41,956 nt of DNA, taken from positions 1 to 41,956 of the forward strand of contig NZ_JACYFC010000009.1 in assembly GCF_014803385.1 (NCBI RefSeq), given 5' to 3'. Source of the DNA: Marinomonas colpomeniae (GTDB lineage: Bacteria; Pseudomonadota; Gammaproteobacteria; Pseudomonadales; Marinomonadaceae). Position 1 is the first letter of the stretch. Each line of letters starts with the position of its first letter. Below are positions 37,291 to 41,956 of the stretch, piece after piece. The notes under the pieces are model-generated. The model did not search any database. It was not told where the DNA came from and was given only the letters and a program-made list of their open reading frames with translations. Position numbers and translations under genes: made by a program.

Positions 37291-38181
37291 CTAACTGTTT
37301 GAGTTAAAAAGGCAAGACTGCATCACTTCCCATGCATCTTTGCGTAACTCAGGAATACGGTGTAATTCAGACAGACTCACAATACGAGCCGTAGGATATT
37401 GTTTTAATAAACTCTCTGCAGGCAAATCATCCATAAGCTGAGCAACTTGATCTCCAGCCAAAACCAACAAAGGCGTTTCTGGAAAGTCTTTCACCAAGCG
37501 ATCAACATAGCTCTCCAACGCACCAAATAACCAATCGGCACGTTTTATAAAGTAAGGATTCTTCAGCCCTCCTGGCCAAGAAAAAGCGCTACTTTGCCAT
37601 TCATCAATAGATTGCTTTAACAAAGCTTGTCCCATTTTAAGGGCAAGACGTTCAACCTCTTCCTCTTGCGAAAACACCTGAGGAACATCACTCAAAATCA
37701 ACAACTTGTTAGATAATGAATAAGCTCGAATGTCTAGACGCGTAATTTGGCTTACGATAGATGGATCAGGCTCAACAATAATATCCACGGCCAACTCTTC
37801 AATCGGCTGCAAATCTTCGACAATGATTTCTGGGCCCGCATTTAATTGTTCACGCAGGCCGCTTACTGATTGCTCTTTTTCTTCTGGTAACATTTTCGCA
37901 ACAGGTTTAGGTATTGCAACGTCAAACCCTGCCGTTTCTACATCCATTTTAGGTGAACCGAGAATAGGAGCGTCTGGTAGAGTTATACCACTATCATTCT
38001 TAGTCGCAATGTCAGAACCAGCAGGTAAACCTGTTCCTACCACCCAAGGTTGAGGCGGCATAAACACCGTACCAGTAATGCCCGCTTGTGAACTTTCAGA
38101 CACAGACAACCAAGACACCACGCCAATTTGCGTTAAGCAATGGGTTTGGAAAGCTTGCTTCGATGTTAGTTCACGGAACAT
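37291..38181 (-). CDS. HolD-like protein (putative DNA polymerase III psi subunit), unusually long
   Basis: A 296-residue protein starting MFRELTSKQAFQ, with AAGG five bases before ATG 38181. The N-terminus (FQTHCLTQIGVVSWLSV) resembles the LxxLGIxxW start of HolD, which in E. coli binds chi. A central variable, proline- and acid-rich stretch (about residues 40-150) is followed by a conserved-looking domain with NKLLILSDVP, SAFSWPGGL, and LLVLAGDQVAQLMDDL, ending with a helical tail. E. coli HolD is only 137 residues. Adjacency to rimI is the strongest support. Because holC is missing from its usual location in this window, the partner is unknown. The identification is tentative. Confidence 0.45.
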   Translation of the reverse strand: MFRELTSKQAFQTHCLTQIGVVSWLSVSESSQAGITGTVFMPPQPWVVGTGLPAGSDIATKNDSGITLPDAPILGSPKMDVETAGFDVAIPKPVAKMLPEEKEQSVSGLREQLNAGPEIIVEDLQPIEELAVDIIVEPDPSIVSQITRLDIRAYSLSNKLLILSDVPQVFSQEEEVERLALKMGQALLKQSIDEWQSSAFSWPGGLKNPYFIKRADWLFGALESYVDRLVKDFPETPLLVLAGDQVAQLMDDLPAESLLKQYPTARIVSLSELHRIPELRKDAWEVMQSCLFNSNS

Positions 38182-38425
38182 ATTGACCTTAGTAAGTTTC
38201 AATAATTAGCATTAGAATATTAAATAACTGATCTAAATGCGTTTTAAACGCGTAAATATATATACGTTAAATGATGAAGCCAAATATACGCGCTTCAGCT
38301 ACGACTTGCTATATAGCACACGTAAGATTCCATAGTCTGATATTCATCAACTGTGTATAATCTCGCGAAATCATTGTCCAGACTAAACCCTCGTTTTCAT
38401 TGAGATACATATTAAGGTAAAAACT

Positions 38426-39214
38426 ATGACATCTTTGCTATTCCGCGTTGCCCTTATCATTGCGGTATCGATAAGCTCTATTAGCTTTGCAGCAACTCTA
38501 CCAGACTTAAAAGGTCGTACTATTTTAGCGGTCACTGAAAATGCTTATACACCTCTTAATTTTGTTGATGCTGATACAGGCAAAGGGATTGGCTGGGAAT
38601 ACGATGCTATGAATGAAATAGGTAAACGTCTAAACGCAAAAATCGAATGGCACCTAAGTAGCTGGGACACTATGATTCAAGCCGTAAAGCAAAACCAATA
38701 CGATATAGGCATGGATGGCATAACCATTAATGAAGAACGTGCACAACAAATCGACTTCTCTATACCTTATATGACAGCTCAGCAATTCATGCTAGTCAGA
38801 GCAGATGAAGAGCGTTTTCAAGATGCTGAATCTTTTGCTGCGAATGACGATTTCCAATTTGGCGCACAAGCAGGAACAACCAATTTTTATGTTGCAGTTT
38901 ACAACGTGCTTGATGGCGATGAAAATAATTCTCGCATTACACTTTTAGAAACGTTTGGAGCATCTGTACAAGCGTTAAAATCAGGGGATGTTGATAGTGT
39001 TTTAATGGATTCTGCGTCAGCTCGTGGTTACATTGGTGCAAACCCTGGCCAATTTAAAGTCATAGGCGGGCCATTAGGTTCAGAAGACTTCGGTTTTATA
39101 CTAACACCAGATTCTGATCTTCTTAAGCCAGTTAATGCAGCGATAGAAAGTATGAGGAAAGACGGCACATTAGAAGCATTGAACAAGAAATGGTTTTTTG
39201 ACTATAACCAGTAA
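38426..39214 (+). CDS. Polar amino-acid ABC transporter substrate-binding protein
   Basis: A 262-residue periplasmic binding protein of family 3. The signal peptide is MTSLLFRVALIIAVSISSIS with cleavage near SFA-AT (residues 23/24). The mature domain begins with GRTILAVTENAYTPLNFVDA, then GWEYDAMNEIGKRLNAKIEW, and contains YDIGMDGITINEERAQQIDF near 91-110, the classic SBP_bac_3 signature, and GTTNFYVA and VDSVLMDSASA later. It would bind an amino acid or related cation. AAGG precedes the ATG by eight bases. A terminator at 39251-39282 separates it from the permease gene, suggesting the binding protein is made in excess. Confidence 0.93.
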   Translation: MTSLLFRVALIIAVSISSISFAATLPDLKGRTILAVTENAYTPLNFVDADTGKGIGWEYDAMNEIGKRLNAKIEWHLSSWDTMIQAVKQNQYDIGMDGITINEERAQQIDFSIPYMTAQQFMLVRADEERFQDAESFAANDDFQFGAQAGTTNFYVAVYNVLDGDENNSRITLLETFGASVQALKSGDVDSVLMDSASARGYIGANPGQFKVIGGPLGSEDFGFILTPDSDLLKPVNAAIESMRKDGTLEALNKKWFFDYNQ

Positions 39215-39250
39215 TAAATAAGCCTTCAGTGCAACTAATTAAAACTCTGT

Positions 39251-39282
39251 AACGGATCGTCCATTTAATACGACGATCCGTT
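39251..39282 (+). terminator. Terminator between binding protein and permease
   Basis: A perfect 11-bp stem AACGGATCGTC / GACGATCCGTT with a ten-base loop followed by TTTATTT, 36 bp after the stop. Partial read-through would give more binding protein than permease, a known arrangement in ABC importers. Confidence 0.85.
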
Positions 39283-39327
39283 TTATTTATTCAGGTTATC
39301 CTTTGATTGTCTCATTATTTAATAATT

Positions 39328-40134
39328 ATGCCCTTTAAAAAAACTGTAGAACGTACGCCTTGGTGGTTAGTCAGCATCATCATTATCGCCCTGATTCTGT
39401 TATGGAACATGGTTGCAGAACAAAGTTACCAAAAAATAGCAGGGGCACTAAGTGAGGGCTTACTTACTACAATAGGCGTCACCTTTGTAGCATTTCTAAT
39501 GGCAAGTATATTGGGACTGTTTATTGCTTTATCAGGCTTTTCCCGTTATCGAATTATTCGTGAATTTGCTCGTTTTTACGTGGAGATATTTCGCGGCGTA
39601 CCTGTGCTCGTCTTGCTCTTTTATATTGCCTTCGTTGGCGCACCTGAAGCGGTAAAGCTCTATAACTGGGCCTTACAAGTCCCTATCGACAATGGCTGGT
39701 TAGAAGAAGCCAAAACTCGAGACTTCACACTATTGTGGCGTGCCATTTTTGCTCTTGCTATCAGCTATAGTGCTTTCATTTCTGAAGTGTTTCGTGCAGG
39801 CATACAAGAAGTCGACAAAGGCCAAATAGAAGCGGCAAAGGCATTAGGGCTTTCTAGCTGGTATAGATTTAGGCTGATTATTTTGCCACAAGCAATGCGA
39901 AAAATATTACCTCCTCTTGGTAACGACCTAGTCGCGATGATCAAAGATTCAGCTTTAGTTTCTGTGCTCGGTGTTCAAGACATAACTCAACTAGGTAAAG
40001 TATACAGCTCGTCGACATTTCAGTTTTTCGAAACTTACAACGTCGTAGCCTTTATGTACCTTATTCTTACTCTGAGTTTGTCATTGTTAATTCGCTCCTT
40101 TGAAAACCATCTAAGGCGCAACGACCACCATTGA
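39328..40134 (+). CDS. Amino-acid ABC transporter permease (HisM/GlnP type)
   Basis: An inner-membrane permease of about 268 residues. Hydrophobic segments occur near residues 14-30 (LVSIIIIALILLWNMVA), 45-72 (GLLTTIGVTFVAFLMASILGLFIAL), 90-112 (ILFYIAFVG region), 145-170 and 230-255. RGVPVLVLLFYIAF and the EAA loop EAAKALGLSSWYRFRLIILPQA, which contacts the ATPase, are clear. The start is uncertain: ATG 39328 or an in-frame TTG at 39307; neither has a good ribosome site. No ATPase gene follows; the next two genes are on the opposite strand. The ATPase must be encoded elsewhere or shared. Confidence 0.9.
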   Translation: MPFKKTVERTPWWLVSIIIIALILLWNMVAEQSYQKIAGALSEGLLTTIGVTFVAFLMASILGLFIALSGFSRYRIIREFARFYVEIFRGVPVLVLLFYIAFVGAPEAVKLYNWALQVPIDNGWLEEAKTRDFTLLWRAIFALAISYSAFISEVFRAGIQEVDKGQIEAAKALGLSSWYRFRLIILPQAMRKILPPLGNDLVAMIKDSALVSVLGVQDITQLGKVYSSSTFQFFETYNVVAFMYLILTLSLSLLIRSFENHLRRNDHH

Positions 40135-40176
40135 CTAAAGACTGTTTTTCAATGGAAGATAAATTCACAACAAGAC

Positions 40177-40524
40177 TTAATGAACTGATGACTGAATAAC
40201 GTACCAGATATCATTTTTCTTATAGATTCCAATTTCAATCACAGCATCACGTTTCTCATAAACGCCCTTCCATACAAATCTAAAAACATCCAAATTATCT
40301 ACTTTAAAGTTCCGCAACGTGCCCAAGAATTCATAACCTAAGTTCAGCCCATTTCGTACATGCATACTTTCAATGTCATCCAGGAAAGTTTCTTTTGAGA
40401 AATTAACCAGATACTTTTCTTCAAAGTGTTTTATGTACAGATCAAAGTCACCTTCATCATCTGCCCTTAACATTTCTTTTAAGTATTGTTCAGCAATAAG
40501 CCGTTCTTCAGATGATTCAGTCAT
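40177..40524 (-). CDS. NTF2-like small protein of unknown function
   Basis: A protein of about 115 residues. The start helix EERLIAEQYLKEMLRADDEGDFDLYIKHF, then FLDDIESM, and alternating strands LGYEFLGTLRNFKV, FRFVWKGVYEKRDAVIEIGIYKKNDIWYVIQSS match the cone-shaped NTF2/SnoaL fold by pattern. The family includes enzymes, lipoproteins and binding domains, so no function follows. GAGA lies six bases before ATG 40524; an ATG two codons and a TTG four codons upstream are in frame. It is convergent with the permease gene and has no obvious operon partner. Confidence 0.7.
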   Translation of the reverse strand: MTESSEERLIAEQYLKEMLRADDEGDFDLYIKHFEEKYLVNFSKETFLDDIESMHVRNGLNLGYEFLGTLRNFKVDNLDVFRFVWKGVYEKRDAVIEIGIYKKNDIWYVIQSSVH

Positions 40525-40700
40525 TTCCATTCTCAAATTTTATTACATTAATGTAGCGTTAATTAAAGCCGTTTTTTAGTACCTTCTCTAAATTTATACT
40601 AATTCACTTCGTGCTTTTACAATAACTACTTTATTTCGACTAGGCCTAGCGTCTTTTGACTTCCACCAAAATTCAAAGTGTCATATTAGACAGCGGGGTT

Positions 40701-41144
40701 CTATAATCTAGTGAAACAAGTTTGAATTGAATAATCTTTCTTCGGGCCATTTACAGTAAAGCTTAGTTGAAATTCATCACCTGATAAAAATTCAAACTTG
40801 GCATCATAATGGTCTTTAATACACAAGTGATGAGATGTCAGTATACTGGCGTGAATAAACTCAAAACTCAAAAACAGCTCACCTTTCGTCGCACCATCGG
40901 AGAAAAAAATATCGAAACCGGTGTCAGTCATCACATATTCATACTCTCTAAAAGCATTTGGTTTTTGGTTATTTGATGGGCTAGGGAGAGTCACAGCTTC
41001 TTTATAATTTAGAAGCTTGTCGTTTTGGTTATTGAGCTGAAACATTGCTTGTCCAGTAATCTCACCAAAACCTGAAATAACTCGGTGTATTCTCCAGTCT
41101 CCTAGGAAATACGATAAAACGCCTTCTGCTTCTATTACATACAT
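40701..41144 (-). CDS. DUF6314-family protein
   Basis: A 147-residue soluble protein. The pattern LGDWRIHRVI near residue 14, ITGQAMFQLNN near 29, LLNYKEAVTL near 43, REYEYVM near 66, FDIFFSDG near 77, ASILTSHHLCIKDHYDAKFEF near 93-113 and NGPKKDYSIQTCFTRL at the end fits DUF6314, a lipocalin-like domain of unknown function. It is monocistronic. Family assignment is from remembered motif layout; nothing in the neighbourhood suggests a role. Confidence 0.75.
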   Translation of the reverse strand: MYVIEAEGVLSYFLGDWRIHRVISGFGEITGQAMFQLNNQNDKLLNYKEAVTLPSPSNNQKPNAFREYEYVMTDTGFDIFFSDGATKGELFLSFEFIHASILTSHHLCIKDHYDAKFEFLSGDEFQLSFTVNGPKKDYSIQTCFTRL

Positions 41145-41624
41145 TTAAACAAATACCCTATTGACCATAACTATTGATGCTTCAGCGCATAACTTCCGTT
41201 CAAATTACACAAAAAAAACAGGCAACCCTACAAAGATATCTTGTAAAAATCATTTTTCATAAAAAACATTGTGCAAGATGATTTGAAATAAACCACTGTA
41301 TTGGGGTTAATTCGAAAATAATTTCATTTTATTACATAAGAACAATACGATCTAGCGGCCTTCCCTTACTAATTTTACTGCATAATCCGTGATTATTTGG
41401 CCTTTCTATCCTTATTGTTAAAATACGATTCATTCCGTGCTTACTTTGCTCAAACCTTGCATATTTGGGCAATTATGAACAGACAAAGCTCGATCTGGTA
41501 AACATGAGGGAAGCGTCTGAAACGCTATTCTAATATTAATTTTTTGCTTTAATATTTACTTCATCAGACGGGGACTTACTCATTAAGTCTCTCTTTAAAT
41601 GAATACATTGAAAGGTAAATTATT
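41145..41624 (+). other. 480-bp intergenic region before the small exported protein gene
   Basis: AT-rich region with no supported gene. It holds a weak 5-bp hairpin AGCGT-CTGAA-ACGCT (41512-41526) followed by AT-rich sequence that could contain the promoter, and a hairpin GACTTA-CTCAT-TAAGTC (41573-41589) in the probable 5' untranslated region about 36 bp before the next start. No RNA gene recognised. Confidence 0.4.
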
Positions 41625-41897
41625 ATGAAAAAATTAACAGCTATCGCAGCTACTCTTATTACTGCTTCTGCTTTGTCTACTTCTGCTTTCGCATCATCTG
41701 ATGACTCTGCAGTAGAAAGTTTTCAAACAGCTCGCGCTGGTGTTCAAGCATTAACAATCTCTCTAGAGAACCTAGGTGCAACAGTTGATAAAAACGTTGA
41801 CCTAAACGGTGCTTACACATTCAGCCAAAAAGAAGCCGCTTACAACGCGAAGCATTCTGATCTTCAAGCACAATTTGATGCGCTTCAAGCTCAATAA
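41625..41897 (+). CDS. Small exported protein of unknown function
   Basis: A 90-residue protein with a clear Sec signal peptide: MKKLTAIAATLITASALSTS with cleavage after AFA (about residue 23). The mature part of about 67 residues (SSDDSAVESFQTARAGVQAL onward) is hydrophilic, helical in appearance, lacks cysteines and ends DLQAQFDALQAQ. GAAAGG lies ten bases before the ATG. No family recognised. The next gene begins 49 bp downstream with ATGAAAAAAT behind AAAAGGATATTATT, closely resembling the start of this one, which suggests a tandem paralogue. Confidence 0.75.
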   Translation: MKKLTAIAATLITASALSTSAFASSDDSAVESFQTARAGVQALTISLENLGATVDKNVDLNGAYTFSQKEAAYNAKHSDLQAQFDALQAQ

Positions 41898-41946
41898 GAA
41901 CGTTATTAACGTTAAATATTTAACTGAATTTTAAAAGGATATTATT

Positions 41947-41956
41947 ATGAAAAAAT
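41947..41956 (+). CDS. Start of a further gene, cut by the window edge
   Basis: ATGAAAAAAT preceded by AAAAGGA at seven bases. Only three codons (Met-Lys-Lys) are visible. The start region looks like that of the gene at 41625, so a signal-peptide protein is likely. Confidence 0.5.

Noticed and set aside
1..41956. CRISPR arrays, tRNA or rRNA genes, transposases, integrases and phage genes.
   Set aside because: None seen. The only tandem repeat is the 8-bp array at 4914-5001, which has no spacers, and no mobile-element genes were recognised.

Overview
The window reads as chromosomal DNA of a low-to-mid GC marine gammaproteobacterium. The protein sequences and the gene order dksA-gluQRS-(cbrB-like)-pcnB-folK-panB-panC-pgi suggest Oceanospirillales/Pseudomonadales, most likely Marinomonas or a close relative. 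This placement is an inference; the window has no rRNA or other marker gene. Most of it is housekeeping DNA, with two or three small accessory patches.

Layout. (1) 1-5137 is an accessory patch: a DUF1989 gene with a divergent LysR regulator, a truncated second copy of the 3' end of purL fused to a decayed sensor-kinase pseudogene, a divergent LysR/nitroreductase pair, and eleven perfect tandem copies of an 8-bp repeat. (2) 5138-13292 carries purL, tadA, a CBS-domain protein, a cold-shock-domain protein and valS. (3) 13419-17885 carries a small unknown protein and pepA, divergent from lptF-lptG (lipopolysaccharide export). (4) 17936-22107 carries an aminotransferase, dksA, gluQRS and an orphan sigma-54 activator. 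(5) 22108-22707 is a long non-coding gap with a near-consensus sigma-54 promoter and four runs of AANAANAA motifs. (6) 22708-28087 is the compact pcnB-folK-panB-panC-pgi cluster (RNA polyadenylation, folate, pantothenate, glycolysis), closed by a strong terminator. (7) 28154-30816 is a second accessory patch: an unknown protein, yjdM, and a LysR/RidA pair. (8) 31115-38181 is on the minus strand: a HolD-like gene, rimI and yajL, then carA-carB-greA behind a terminator-bearing leader. (9) 38426-41956 carries a polar amino-acid binding protein and permease without an ATPase gene, two small proteins (NTF2-like and DUF6314), and at the right edge a small exported protein followed by the start of a similar gene.

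The most interesting region is 20725-22600. In Pseudomonas the order is dksA-gluQ-cbrA-cbrB-crcZ-pcnB. CrcZ there is a sigma-54/CbrB-driven RNA that titrates Hfq/Crc through AANAANAA motifs. Here the sensor kinase gene cbrA is absent and the CbrB-like protein has lost key receiver residues. The gap before pcnB still holds a sigma-54 promoter and clustered AANAANAA motifs. I propose a CrcZ-like RNA driven by a regulator that has lost its kinase.

Other notable points are the purL 3'-end duplication bracketing a 2.4-kb accessory segment, a terminator between the only visible promoter and the TTG start of carA, and the absence of holC from its usual place between pepA and valS.
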